Shown: positions 35,951 through 44,855 of the stretch, one piece after another
How the letters are laid out: each line of letters opens with the position of its first letter
How positions within the stretch are numbered: position 1 is the first letter of the stretch
NCBI GenBank assembly: GCA_012960105.1
Contig: DUBV01000056.1
Span: 19,105 to 83,104 of the forward strand
Direction of reading: 5' to 3'
Source of the DNA: Thiotrichaceae bacterium
GTDB lineage: Bacteria; Pseudomonadota; Gammaproteobacteria; Eutrophobiales; Eutrophobiaceae
Length of the DNA: 64,000 bases
Notes under the pieces: model-generated
What the model was told of the DNA's origin: nothing
Database searches by the model: none
The model's input: only the letters and a program-made list of their open reading frames with translations
Program-made: the position numbers and the translations under genes

Positions 35951-35975
35951 AAGGGCGCGTATCGCGCCCTTTTTT
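35951..35975 (+). terminator. Intrinsic terminator of fhs
   Basis: AAGGGCGCG / CGCGCCCTT with a TAT loop, followed by a T-run. A 9-bp, GC-rich stem. It lies 21 bp after the fhs stop and has the same GGGCG core as the terminators at 10241 and 44202. Confidence 0.92.
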
Positions 35976-35982
35976 ATGTACA

Positions 35983-36050
35983 GGATGTACGGTCATCGAA
36001 AAAATGCTCCTGCATTTCGATATTTCCGCCATCCATGGCGGTCATGTCGC
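35983..36050. repeat. Two-hairpin intergenic block, possible dispersed repeat
   Basis: Between the fhs terminator and ycgL there are two adjacent inverted repeats: ATCGAAA...TTTCGAT with inner ATGC/GCAT (about 35996-36022), and CCGCCATCCATGGCGG (about 36028-36043). GC content is higher than in the surroundings. The style (CAGGATGTACGG, hairpin, CCATCCATGGCGG) reminds me of short extragenic repeats that occur in many copies in marine gammaproteobacteria. I saw no second copy in this window. It may alternatively be the ycgL leader. Confidence 0.4.
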
Positions 36051-36078
36051 TGACAAAGGAGCGATAAATATAAAAACT

Positions 36079-36348
36079 ATGAATAAAATCAACTGCAAAA
36101 TATATCGCTGTGCTAAACAGGATGGTATGTATCTTTATATACATGAAGATAAAACTAGCGCAGATCTTCCTGAAGAATTAATCAAGATGGTGAAAGAACT
36201 CACGCACGCAATGGATCTAGAATTAACTGAAGATAAAAAACTGGCAAGTGAAGACGTTAAGCTAGTAATGAAAAATTTAGAAGAAAAAGGTTACCACTTA
36301 CAAATGCCGCCTGATCCACTAAGCCCGAATTTGTATAGCGGCGATTAA
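36079..36348 (+). CDS. ycgL: YcgL-domain protein
   Basis: An 89-residue protein starting M-N-K-I-N-C-K-I-Y-R-C. YcgL proteins have this form: a beta strand with C-x-I-Y-R, K-x-x-M-Y-L-Y, a middle P-E-E-L-I segment, and an end with G-Y-x-L-Q-M-P-P. The function is not established. I choose the ATG at 36079; a longer frame open from 35890 runs through the fhs end and its terminator and is not credible. The stop overlaps that of the convergent MFS gene by 4 bp. Confidence 0.9.
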   Translation: MNKINCKIYRCAKQDGMYLYIHEDKTSADLPEELIKMVKELTHAMDLELTEDKKLASEDVKLVMKNLEEKGYHLQMPPDPLSPNLYSGD

Positions 36349-37739
36349 GTAGAAGTAACTCGTAACTTGCCTCTTGCAACAGAAAAATAAAGTCCTGGCA
36401 AACACAAAATCGCAGCAATGGTAAACGTTAAACGAATTGCCTTAGCTAACTCATCATAATTTGCAGGTTCTATTTCTACGGGGCCTATAGTCAATGCAAA
36501 AATCAGCGTAACTAATACCATACTGGTCATTTGACCAAAGATACGCATAGTGGCGACTACACCATTGGCACTACCATAAGCACGTTTTTCTATAGAGCCC
36601 ATAATCGCGCTTACATTCGGCGATGAGAATAAACTGAAGCCAAAACCCGTTGTCACCAAAGCAGCAATTAGATAATTCAAATCTGATTCTATCTGTAATT
36701 CAGAAAGTAATAATAAACCGATACAGCTTACAAGCATTCCTGCTGATGCAAGATAGCGTGGTTCTATCTTATCGGACAAGCGACCGGCTATGGGAGAAAA
36801 AATCGCCATGGTTAAAGGCTGACACATCATAACCATGCCAGCAGATACAGCAGACATGCCTTTCAAGTATTGAAGATAAAGACTCACCTGAACGACATTG
36901 GCAAACGTTGCCGTATAAATAATTAATGATGCTAAACAGGAAAAAAGAAAAACTCTGTTAGTGAAAAATAAAGTCACATCAAACATCGGGTGTTTATGCA
37001 CACGTTCAAACAAAAAGAAAAAGAAAAACCCTAATAGTGAAGCCGTAAGCAATATAAGACTTAATGTTGATGGCAGATAAGAAACCGAAATACAGATTAA
37101 TAAAATTGAAAAGATATAAAGCAACGCACCAAACAAATCAAAACTACCGCGTTCATCCGCAGACCATTCACCTTTAACAAAAAACAGTCCCATCACTAAA
37201 ACAATCACAGCTAATGGAATATGCACCATAAAACTGGCACGCCAACCAAAATTATCAATTACATAACCACCAATCAATGGGCCTATTGTTAAACCAAGAT
37301 AAATAGTTGATACCGTTAAGCCAATCGCGCGTCCTCGTTTAGCTGGTGGAAATACAGAAGCAACAATAGCAACTTGTGTGGCATACATCATCGCCGCACT
37401 CATGCCTTGTAAAAAACGAGCTGTAATCAACATGGTTCCACTCACCGCAAATGCAGCAATTAATGAAGTAACAATGACGCTACTGGTACCTATCAAAAAT
37501 ATCCGTTTACGCCCGACCATATCGGCGATACGACCAAACGTTAATACGAACATCGCACTCGCCATAAGGTAAGCCATCGGGATCCAACTCAAGGACACCG
37601 CATTCATAGATAAGTCAGTAGCAATAGAAGGCAAAGCCACATTAACCGAAGACAACATCAACGGCGTAGTAAATGCATTTAACAACACCATCGTTAATGT
37701 AATACGTTGTAAAGAAAGTTCTGATTGTTGGTCTGGCAT
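36345..37739 (-). CDS. DHA2-type MFS drug/proton antiporter (EmrB/QacA-like)
   Basis: A 464-residue transporter with about 14 hydrophobic helices. Motif A follows helix 2: F-G-R-I-A-D-M-V-G-R-K-R. Motif C-like G-P-x-x-G-G-Y is in helix 5 (T-I-G-P-L-I-G-G-Y). This is the DHA2 pattern, usually exporters of lipophilic cations or other toxic compounds; the substrate is not predictable. It lies 21 bp after mnhB on the same strand, so it may be read with the Mrp-like operon, where an mnhC gene would often be expected. Confidence 0.9.
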   Translation of the reverse strand: MPDQQSELSLQRITLTMVLLNAFTTPLMLSSVNVALPSIATDLSMNAVSLSWIPMAYLMASAMFVLTFGRIADMVGRKRIFLIGTSSVIVTSLIAAFAVSGTMLITARFLQGMSAAMMYATQVAIVASVFPPAKRGRAIGLTVSTIYLGLTIGPLIGGYVIDNFGWRASFMVHIPLAVIVLVMGLFFVKGEWSADERGSFDLFGALLYIFSILLICISVSYLPSTLSLILLTASLLGFFFFFLFERVHKHPMFDVTLFFTNRVFLFSCLASLIIYTATFANVVQVSLYLQYLKGMSAVSAGMVMMCQPLTMAIFSPIAGRLSDKIEPRYLASAGMLVSCIGLLLLSELQIESDLNYLIAALVTTGFGFSLFSSPNVSAIMGSIEKRAYGSANGVVATMRIFGQMTSMVLVTLIFALTIGPVEIEPANYDELAKAIRLTFTIAAILCLPGLYFSVARGKLRVTST

Positions 37740-37760
37740 ATAGTATGTATGCCAGTTTAT

Positions 37761-38171
37761 TTAGGGTCGGGCAAAAGCATAAAATAAAATAACCATCGTC
37801 GAAGCGACTGTTATTCCTACTCCTGCTTCAATCAATAGAATACCAAAATGTTGTCCGGCAACTGGATCGGTAGCTAACACACTATAATTGAGAAACTCGC
37901 CACCACTTAACATACCGGCGATGCCTACTCCGGCATAAAGCAATACACCAAAAGCAGCGAGGCTACGAACGACACCGGGATGAACGACGTCACGTAGTTT
38001 ATCAACACCGTAAATCAGTCCATATAAAATAAAACCTGCAGCAAAGATAACCCCCGCCTGAAATCCACCGCCGGGACCATAATCACCGTGAAACTGAACA
38101 TACAATGCAAACAGCATAATTAAAGGAATCAATAATCGAGCAACAATACGTAAGACGAAATGATGTTCCAT
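37761..38171 (-). CDS. mnhB: Mrp antiporter subunit MnhB
   Basis: 136 residues with four hydrophobic helices and the family block G-D-Y-G-P-G-G-G-F-Q-A-G-V at about 29-41. MrpB/MnhB is a subunit of the multicomponent Na+(K+)/H+ antiporter related to complex I and membrane-bound hydrogenase modules. It overlaps the DUF4040 gene by one base (stop/start TAATG-like arrangement) and is the last recognisable Mrp gene of the operon. Confidence 0.9.
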   Translation of the reverse strand: MEHHFVLRIVARLLIPLIMLFALYVQFHGDYGPGGGFQAGVIFAAGFILYGLIYGVDKLRDVVHPGVVRSLAAFGVLLYAGVGIAGMLSGGEFLNYSVLATDPVAGQHFGILLIEAGVGITVASTMVILFYAFARP

Positions 38172-38740
38172 TACGATTGTTTCTCCTCAGCCTCATCGAG
38201 CAAACCTTTTTTCTTTTTGCCACCACGGCCGAGTAACATCAATACGCCAATACCTGCGGTAAAAATGACTGTTGTTTCGCCAAAAGTGTCATAGCCTCTA
38301 TAACTGGCCAGGATTGATGTTACTAGATTAGGAACAGCTATCTCAGTTGCAGAATCGTCAATATATTTTCCGGCCAGATAAGTTTGTACCGGCGTATTTG
38401 CATCACCAAATAGTGGAATATCTTGTAAACCATAAATTAGTAAGCCGCCGGTAATTAGAACAATAATCAAGCCTGGAATAGAAACCTTAACTTCTGTCTT
38501 TTCCTCAAAGCCCGTTAAAGCTAAAGTACCTAGAAATAAGATAGTAGCAATACCTGCGCCTACTGCAGCTTCAGTAAAAGCAACATCAACTGCATCGAGA
38601 CATACAAAAAGAGAAGCACACATTAAGCTGTATATGCCGGTAAGCATACTTGCGGCAAATAAATTTCTTTGTTGATTAATGGCTAAAGCCGCTACGAATA
38701 GTAAGCACAATAAAATAAAATTAATTATCGTAACCGTCAT
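38171..38740 (-). CDS. DUF4040 Mrp/Mbh subunit (MrpA C-terminus-like)
   Basis: 189 residues with about five membrane helices. The block V-A-F-T-E-A-A-V-G-A-G-I (about 52-63) is the MbhD/DUF4040 signature found in the C-terminal part of MrpA and in membrane-bound hydrogenase subunits D/E. The second half (Y-R-G-Y-D-T-F-G-E-T-T-V-I) is MbhE-like. It carries a Lys-rich tail. The N-terminal NuoL-like antiporter portion of MrpA is absent. Overlaps neighbours by 1 and 4 bp. Confidence 0.85.
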   Translation of the reverse strand: MTVTIINFILLCLLFVAALAINQQRNLFAASMLTGIYSLMCASLFVCLDAVDVAFTEAAVGAGIATILFLGTLALTGFEEKTEVKVSIPGLIIVLITGGLLIYGLQDIPLFGDANTPVQTYLAGKYIDDSATEIAVPNLVTSILASYRGYDTFGETTVIFTAGIGVLMLLGRGGKKKKGLLDEAEEKQS

Positions 38741-39054
38741 TCTTTTTCATCCTTATCCAGCATAGGCTTCAGGCCCCCATGCAATGCTGACTTAGCTAGT
38801 GCATGTGCAGCAGTAGGCGTAGTGACCAATATAAAAATTAGTATCAATAATAATTTTACACTGACTATATTAAAACCAGAATAAAGCATCATTCCAAATA
38901 GTATTAACATCGTGCCCATAGTATCGACAATACTTGCCGCATGTAATCGCGTAAAAAAATCCGGCATGCGAAAAACACCTATTAATCCTACAATAATGGC
39001 TAATGCACCTGAGATAATAAGTACACCACTTATGATGTTAATCAAGTCACTCAT
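38737..39054 (-). CDS. mnhG: Mrp antiporter subunit MnhG
   Basis: 105 residues, three helices, with the MnhG/PhaG family block F-R-M-P-D-F-F-T-R-L-H-A-A-S-I near residues 28-42 and T-T-P-T-A-A-H-A-L-A-K-S-A near 78-90. It overlaps mnhF by 4 bp and the DUF4040 gene by 4 bp, so the operon is translationally coupled throughout. Confidence 0.93.
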   Translation of the reverse strand: MSDLINIISGVLIISGALAIIVGLIGVFRMPDFFTRLHAASIVDTMGTMLILFGMMLYSGFNIVSVKLLLILIFILVTTPTAAHALAKSALHGGLKPMLDKDEKE

Positions 39055-39338
39055 ATATCTGAGTCTTCATTTAGATGAGAACTACGTCCCATATCGCCGT
39101 ATTCAAAAAACTTTAATATCGCTACCGTTGCTATAAAGTTAATCAAGGCATAAACCAAAGCAATATCAAGAAACTCAGGTCGCTCAGTTAAAAAACCAAA
39201 CAAGGCAATAAATAAAACCGTAATAGTTCCTAAAATATTGACTGCAAGAATTTTGTCATAAACAGACTTGCCAATGATTGCAGAGACCAATGCCAGGAAC
39301 ATGGCAAATAAAATCATATAAGTTGCAACTTCAAACAT
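39051..39338 (-). CDS. mnhF: Mrp antiporter subunit MnhF
   Basis: 95 residues with three hydrophobic helices. D-K-I-L-A-V-N-I-L-G (about 29-38) and D-I-A-L-V-Y-A-L-I-N-F are typical of MnhF/PhaF. It overlaps mnhE by 8 bp and mnhG by 4 bp. The charged C-terminal tail is longer than in some relatives. Confidence 0.9.
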   Translation of the reverse strand: MFEVATYMILFAMFLALVSAIIGKSVYDKILAVNILGTITVLFIALFGFLTERPEFLDIALVYALINFIATVAILKFFEYGDMGRSSHLNEDSDI

Positions 39339-39831
39339 ATTTTTGTTCTACCTCACTAATTCTTTTATCCATATCTCCCGTAGCTAATCCTTCAACACCA
39401 ACTTCAGATAAGGCATGCACTTCAATTCTATTTTCATCCACGTCCATAGAAATGGTTCCTGGCGTCAAGGTAATTGAATTAGCATAAATAATTTTTCCAA
39501 ACTCACTAAACTGAGAAGACTTTATCGTTATCCAACGAGGGCTAATCGGTAAATTTGGATTTAAGATACGTTTACAAACATCAATATTTGATTTTAATAT
39601 CTCAATAAGCAACCAAAAACCATAGGGAATATATTTAATAAATTGAATGAAAGTTTCAGGTTGTTCGAACGCAATTAAATTCATTCGTAATGCAATCAAA
39701 GTAACCAAAATAATGGATAGCAATCCAAGAGATAAAAGTAATGGCGTATAATGGCCTGACAACAGTAGCCATAATATGGCCAAAGAAATAAACAGACTGG
39801 CGATGTGATAAAATTTATTTCGATCGAGCAT
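39331..39831 (-). CDS. mnhE: Mrp antiporter subunit MnhE
   Basis: 166 residues: two to three N-terminal helices, then a cytoplasmic domain with N-P-N-L-P-I-S-P-R-W and the family signature Y-A-N-S-I-T-L-T-P-G-T-I-S-M-D-V (about 115-130). It is the first gene of the operon and diverges from nudJ; the operon promoter must lie within or just before the 75-bp gap to nudJ. Confidence 0.92.
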   Translation of the reverse strand: MLDRNKFYHIASLFISLAILWLLLSGHYTPLLLSLGLLSIILVTLIALRMNLIAFEQPETFIQFIKYIPYGFWLLIEILKSNIDVCKRILNPNLPISPRWITIKSSQFSEFGKIIYANSITLTPGTISMDVDENRIEVHALSEVGVEGLATGDMDKRISEVEQKYV

Positions 39832-39905
39832 AAATGTCTATTATCCTGACACACAGACAACAATCAAGGTCAGAATGTAAGACCACACATAGTAAGGAAA
39901 TCATA

Positions 39906-40355
39906 ATGCAGTGGAAACCCAATACAACTGTCGCAGCAATTGCTAAAAAAGATGGCCGTTTTCTTCTCGTCGAAGAAAATATCAACGAAAAACTCGTATT
40001 CAACCAACCTGCCGGTCATCTTGAGCACGGTGAAACTATAATCGAAGCCGCTAAACGAGAAGTATTGGAAGAAACAGCTTGGGAATTTGAACCTGAATAT
40101 TTAGTAGGGATTTATCTCTATCCAAATCCACATCAAGCAGACATCAGCTATTTACGCTTTTGTTTTTTCGGTCATGTTAGTAATGAACATAAGGGGCAAG
40201 CACTGGATGATGGCATTCTCCGAGCAGCATGGCTAAATCCTGAAGAAATAGAAAATGAACAAGATCGCATGCGCAGTCCGTTAGTAACACGCTGCATAGA
40301 TGATTATTTAAAAGGAAATCGTTATCCTCTCGACCTTATTCACCACGCAATATAA
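39906..40355 (+). CDS. nudJ: Nudix hydrolase NudJ
   Basis: A 149-residue Nudix enzyme; NudJ of E. coli acts on HMP-PP in thiamine metabolism and on nucleoside di/triphosphates. The Nudix box begins G-H-L-E-H-G-E-T and ends R-E-V-L-E-E-T-A. The start at 39906 (after AAGGA) gives the conserved W-K-P-N-T-T-V-A-A-I; upstream in-frame codons are not family-like. mnmA follows after 3 bp, the same pairing as in E. coli. Confidence 0.92.
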   Translation: MQWKPNTTVAAIAKKDGRFLLVEENINEKLVFNQPAGHLEHGETIIEAAKREVLEETAWEFEPEYLVGIYLYPNPHQADISYLRFCFFGHVSNEHKGQALDDGILRAAWLNPEEIENEQDRMRSPLVTRCIDDYLKGNRYPLDLIHHAI

Positions 40356-40358
40356 AAA

Positions 40359-41453
40359 GTGAGCACTAACTCAAATAAAAAAATAATAGTCGGCATCTCT
40401 GGCGGCGTCGATTCCTCAGTAACAGCAATGCTACTGAAAGAACAAGGCTATGAAGTTGAAGCCTTGTTCATGAAAAACTGGAACGACGATTCTGAAGATG
40501 GCGCCTGCATGTGGGAGACCGATGTTGAAGATGCCATGCACGTTTGCGACAAACTCGATATCCCATTAAACACTGTCGATCTATCGTCCGATTATTGGGA
40601 CAACGTCTTTAAAAATTTTCTCAGCGAATACAAGAGTGGTCGCACACCCAATCCCGATGTTTTATGTAATCAGGAAATTAAATTTAAAGCCTTTCTCGAA
40701 CATGCAGAAAATCTCGGTGCTGACCAAATCGCCACCGGACACTACGCTCAAATTATTGAAGAAAATGGTTCCTACCAATTATTAAAAGGACGCGATCAAA
40801 ACAAGGATCAAAGTTATTTCCTGTGTCGTTTGAATCAGAGCCAATTACAAAAGGCTTTATTCCCCATTGGTGATTTGGAAAAACCCTATGTCCGACAACG
40901 CGCAGAACAAGCAGGATTAATAACCCACGATAAAAAGGATAGCACTGGTATTTGTTTCATAGGCGAACAACCGTTTCGTCAATTTTTAAGCCGCTATATC
41001 CCACCTGATCCGGGTTTGATTAAGACGACCGAGGGTAAAACTATTGCTGAGCACACCGGTGTTTTCTACTACACACTGGGACAACGACAAGGGCTTGGCA
41101 TCGGTGGTGTTCGTGGTGCTCCAGACGCTCCCTGGTATGTAGTACAGAAGAATATTACTGAAAATGAGCTAATTGTGGCTCAAGATCATGATCATCCCCT
41201 GCTCCATAGCCACAATTTGACGGCATCAGATATTAACTGGGTATCAGGCGAAATACCCGAAACACCGTTTCATTGCATGGCCAAAAACCGATATCGACAG
41301 GCAGATCAGGAATGTGTGATTGAAAAAGTGGAGAATAGAAATTATTCAGTTTCATTTAAATCATCTCAAAGAGCCATAACACCCGGCCAATTCATTGTTT
41401 TTTATAAAGAAAATGTTTGTCTTGGCGGCGGAATCATTGATTCTGCTAGCTAA
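40359..41453 (+). CDS. mnmA: tRNA-specific 2-thiouridylase MnmA
   Basis: Puts sulfur on U34 of tRNA for Lys, Glu and Gln. The PP-loop G-I-S-G-G-V-D-S-S is at 12-20; the catalytic cysteines are C103 (V-L-C-N-Q-E-I-K-F) and C199 (S-T-G-I-C-F-I-G). The start is GTG, 3 bp after the nudJ stop. At 364 residues it is family length. In E. coli hflD and purB follow; here acnB follows instead, after 123 bp. Confidence 0.97.
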   Translation: MSTNSNKKIIVGISGGVDSSVTAMLLKEQGYEVEALFMKNWNDDSEDGACMWETDVEDAMHVCDKLDIPLNTVDLSSDYWDNVFKNFLSEYKSGRTPNPDVLCNQEIKFKAFLEHAENLGADQIATGHYAQIIEENGSYQLLKGRDQNKDQSYFLCRLNQSQLQKALFPIGDLEKPYVRQRAEQAGLITHDKKDSTGICFIGEQPFRQFLSRYIPPDPGLIKTTEGKTIAEHTGVFYYTLGQRQGLGIGGVRGAPDAPWYVVQKNITENELIVAQDHDHPLLHSHNLTASDINWVSGEIPETPFHCMAKNRYRQADQECVIEKVENRNYSVSFKSSQRAITPGQFIVFYKENVCLGGGIIDSAS

Positions 41454-41576
41454 AACCGCACCAAAATAGTTCATAAATTGGCTTAAACTTTTAGCCGCTC
41501 TTCCGTATAATGACCGACCTTTCGACAAGGCCACCCCAGAAGTAGCCACTCGATTTTAACTATCAGGAGAATTGTT

Positions 41577-44192
41577 TTGCTTGAAGCTTATCGTCAACAT
41601 GTCCAAGAACGCACCGGTCAAGGGATCGTGCCTCAACCACTGAATCCGGAACAAACAGCGGGTCTGGTTGAATTATTAAAGAATCCTCCTGCAGGTGAAG
41701 AAGAGTTTATTCTCGATCTAATCACCAACCGTATTCCTGCAGGTGTTGATCAATCTGCTTACGTTAAAGCTGGCTTTTTAGCTGCAATTACTAAAGGCGA
41801 AGTAGAATCTCCATTAATCGATAAAGTAAAAGCAACCGAATTACTCGGTACCATGCTCGGTGGTTATAACATCTCCCCTTTAATTGACTGCCTTGATAAT
41901 GATGAATTAGCAGCAACTGCAGTTAAAGCACTGTCACATACTTTATTAATGTTCGATGCATTCCATGACATAAAAGATAAGTCTGAAGCGGGTAACGAAC
42001 ATTCGAAAAAAATTATGCAATCGTGGGCTGATGGCGAATGGTTTACTTCTAAACCAAAATTAGCTGAGAAAATCACCGTTACTGTATTTAAAGTATCTGG
42101 CGAAACTAATACGGACGATCTCTCTCCTGCTCCTGATGCATGGTCACGACCTGATATTCCATTACATGCGTTAGCGATGTTGAAAATGGAACGTGATGGT
42201 ATTACCCCTGATAAGCCCGGTGAAATCGGTGCTATTAAACAAATAGAAACGTTGAAAGAAAAAGGCCATCCACTCGCCTATGTTGGTGATGTTGTTGGTA
42301 CTGGTTCTTCACGTAAATCTGCGGCCAACTCTGTGCTTTGGCACATGGGTGATGACATTCCTTTCATCCCGAACAAACGTGATGGTGGTTATTGTCTCGG
42401 CGGTAAAATCGCACCTATCTTTTTCAATACCATGGAAGATGCGGGCGCGTTGCCAATCGAATGTGATGTCACAAAATTAAATATGGGCGATGTCATTGAT
42501 ATCTATCCTTATGAAGGCAAAGTTAAAAACAATGAAACTGGCGAAGAAATTTGCAGCTTTTCACTAAAGACCGATATTATTCTTGATGAAGTTCAGTCTG
42601 GTGGTCGTATTCCTCTTATCATTGGTCGCGGATTAACTGGTCGTGCTCGTGAAGCCTTGGGATTAGAAGCGAGTGATTTATTCCGTGTGCCAGTACCGGT
42701 TAAAGATAGCGGCAAAGGTTATACCTTGGCACAAAAAATGGTCGGTAAAGCTTGTGGCGTAGAAGGCATACGACCTGAAACTTATTGCGAACCAAAAATG
42801 ACAACTGTTGGTTCTCAAGATACCACTGGTCCTATGACACGTGATGAATTAAAAGATTTAGCCTGCCTTGGTTTCTCTGCTGATTTAGTTTTACAATCTT
42901 TTTGTCACACGGCAGCTTATCCAAAACCTATCGATGTAACGACTCACCACACATTGCCTGATTTTATTCAGACTCGTGCGGGTGTTGCGCTACGTCCCGG
43001 CGACGGCATTATCCATTCATGGTTAAACCGTATGTTACTTCCTGATACCGTTGGTACCGGTGGTGATTCACATACTCGTTTTCCAATTGGCATTTCATTT
43101 CCAGCAGGTTCTGGTTTAGTTGCGTTTGCCGCAGCAACCGGCGTTATGCCTTTGGATATGCCTGAATCAGTATTAGTAAGATTCAAAGGTGAAATGCAAC
43201 CGGGTATTACCTTACGCGATTTAGTTAACGCAATTCCATTAGCAGCAATTAAGTCTGGTGACTTAACCGTTGCTAAAGAAGGTAAGAAGAATATCTTCTC
43301 TGGTCGCATACTGGAAATTGAAGGTTTACCTGATCTTAAGTGTGAACAAGCATTTGAATTATCGGATGCGTCGGCAGAACGTTCAGCGGGCGGTTGTTCA
43401 ATTCGCTTAGGCAAAGAGCCTATCATTGAATACCTACAATCAAATGTAACTTTACTACGTTGGATGATCACCGAAGGTTATGGTGATGCACGTACATTAG
43501 AACGTCGCGCGGCAGCGATGGAAGAATGGATCGCAAACCCAGTATTAATGGAACCAGATGCTGATGCAGAATACGCAAAAGTATTTGAAATTGATCTAAG
43601 CGAAATAAAAGAACCTATATTAGCTTGTCCGAATGACCCTGATGATGTGAAAACATTATCAGATGTTGCCGGTACTAAAATTGATGAAGTATTCATCGGT
43701 TCATGTATGACTAACATCGGTCACTTCCGTGCAGCAGGTAAAATGTTAGAGAAATTCTCTGACACGCTACCGACGCGCTTATGGATTTCACCACCAACGA
43801 AAATGGATCAACATCAGCTTAGCGAAGAAGGTTATTACAGTATCTTTGGTAAAGCCGGTGCACGAACTGAAATGCCAGGTTGTTCACTATGCATGGGTAA
43901 CCAAGCACGTGTTGCTGCAAAGTCGACGGTTGTTTCAACATCAACACGTAACTTCCCTAATCGTTTAGGTGATGGTGCTGATGTTTATCTAGGTTCAGCA
44001 GAAATTGCAGCCGTATCCTCTATTCTTGGACGTATCCCAACGATGGAAGAATACATGGAATTTGCGAAGGATCTCGATCCGATGGCTGAAGATGTTTATC
44101 GTTACTTAAGTTTCGATCAGATTGCCTCTTTCCAGAAGAGTGCTTCACAAGCGCAATCTAAGCTTGAGTCGATACCAGTTACAGTAGAGTAA
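41577..44192 (+). CDS. acnB: Aconitase B (bifunctional aconitate hydratase / 2-methylisocitrate dehydratase)
   Basis: TCA-cycle aconitase of the AcnB type; the 871 residues begin with the HEAT-like domain and swivel domain typical of AcnB. [4Fe-4S] cysteines appear in G-S-C-M-T-N and G-C-S-L-C-M-G-N. The start is TTG: AGGAG at 41565-41569 is 7 bp before it, and L-E-A-Y-R-Q-H-V is the conserved N-terminus, so the non-ATG start is well supported. A strong terminator lies 9 bp after the stop. Confidence 0.98.
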   Translation: MLEAYRQHVQERTGQGIVPQPLNPEQTAGLVELLKNPPAGEEEFILDLITNRIPAGVDQSAYVKAGFLAAITKGEVESPLIDKVKATELLGTMLGGYNISPLIDCLDNDELAATAVKALSHTLLMFDAFHDIKDKSEAGNEHSKKIMQSWADGEWFTSKPKLAEKITVTVFKVSGETNTDDLSPAPDAWSRPDIPLHALAMLKMERDGITPDKPGEIGAIKQIETLKEKGHPLAYVGDVVGTGSSRKSAANSVLWHMGDDIPFIPNKRDGGYCLGGKIAPIFFNTMEDAGALPIECDVTKLNMGDVIDIYPYEGKVKNNETGEEICSFSLKTDIILDEVQSGGRIPLIIGRGLTGRAREALGLEASDLFRVPVPVKDSGKGYTLAQKMVGKACGVEGIRPETYCEPKMTTVGSQDTTGPMTRDELKDLACLGFSADLVLQSFCHTAAYPKPIDVTTHHTLPDFIQTRAGVALRPGDGIIHSWLNRMLLPDTVGTGGDSHTRFPIGISFPAGSGLVAFAAATGVMPLDMPESVLVRFKGEMQPGITLRDLVNAIPLAAIKSGDLTVAKEGKKNIFSGRILEIEGLPDLKCEQAFELSDASAERSAGGCSIRLGKEPIIEYLQSNVTLLRWMITEGYGDARTLERRAAAMEEWIANPVLMEPDADAEYAKVFEIDLSEIKEPILACPNDPDDVKTLSDVAGTKIDEVFIGSCMTNIGHFRAAGKMLEKFSDTLPTRLWISPPTKMDQHQLSEEGYYSIFGKAGARTEMPGCSLCMGNQARVAAKSTVVSTSTRNFPNRLGDGADVYLGSAEIAAVSSILGRIPTMEEYMEFAKDLDPMAEDVYRYLSFDQIASFQKSASQAQSKLESIPVTVE

Positions 44193-44201
44193 GTTAGACA
44201 G

Positions 44202-44230
44202 AAAAAAGGGCGACATTGTCGCCCTTTTTT
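44202..44230 (+). terminator. Intrinsic terminator of acnB
   Basis: AAAAAAGGGCGAC / GTCGCCCTTTTTT with an ATT loop and a long T-run. A very strong stem directly after the stop codon. Confidence 0.93.
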
Positions 44231-44255
44231 TTACCCTATAAATTATATTAACATT

Positions 44256-44759
44256 ATGGACACATTACCCGGCATTATAGATTTAGAAGCTTCCGGCTTT
44301 GGTAGAGGAAATTATCCTATTGAGGTCGGTTATATTATGAGTAATGGCGATACATTTTGTTCATTAATTCAACCCGCTGAAGGTTGGGATAGATGGGATG
44401 AATCCGCACAGGCAGTTCACGGTATCAGTCGTGAAATTTTATTGAAAGTGGGTAAACCCATTGTAGAAATCGCGCAAATAATTAACGATCAATTATCAGG
44501 CGAAACTATTTATTCCGATGCATGGGGTAATGATTCCAGTTGGTTAGGTTTGTTATTTGATGAAGCTAATATACCAATGCGATTCCGTATGGATTCCATA
44601 CGTAGTTTACTTACAGAAGATCAAGCCGCACATTGGCACGATACCAAAGATAGAGTGATTGAAGCCATATCTTTAAAACGTCACCGAGCTAGTGCTGATG
44701 CGGCAATTTTGCAACAGACTTTTTCCCTGATTTTAAAAGAAAACAAAGAAATAGTCTAA
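44256..44759 (+). CDS. DEDDh-type 3'-5' exonuclease-like protein
   Basis: 167 residues with a DnaQ-like exonuclease fold: I-D-L-E-A-S-G-F (D9, E11), a V-H-G-I-S motif, S-D-A-W-G-N-D in the ExoII position and R-H-R-A-S-A-D-A as the ExoIII His/Asp. All catalytic acidic residues appear present. The biological substrate is unknown; it could act on RNA or DNA ends. It stands alone between acnB and the fumarase gene. Confidence 0.82.
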   Translation: MDTLPGIIDLEASGFGRGNYPIEVGYIMSNGDTFCSLIQPAEGWDRWDESAQAVHGISREILLKVGKPIVEIAQIINDQLSGETIYSDAWGNDSSWLGLLFDEANIPMRFRMDSIRSLLTEDQAAHWHDTKDRVIEAISLKRHRASADAAILQQTFSLILKENKEIV

Positions 44760-44855
44760 ACGTACATCCGCATGTTCTTCTCAAGCTGAACAAAACAAAA
44801 CACACTATAATAAAGGGTACATACTGATAAAACGGTAGATACCAGAGACACTATA

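Noticed and set aside
35890..36078. N-terminal extension of ycgL
   Set aside because: Would translate the fhs end, its terminator and the two-hairpin block; the family begins at 36079.
42968..43471. Long minus-strand open frame inside acnB (167 codons)
   Set aside because: Lies wholly within the well-conserved acnB gene, has no recognisable domain or start signals, and is a mirror of its codon bias.
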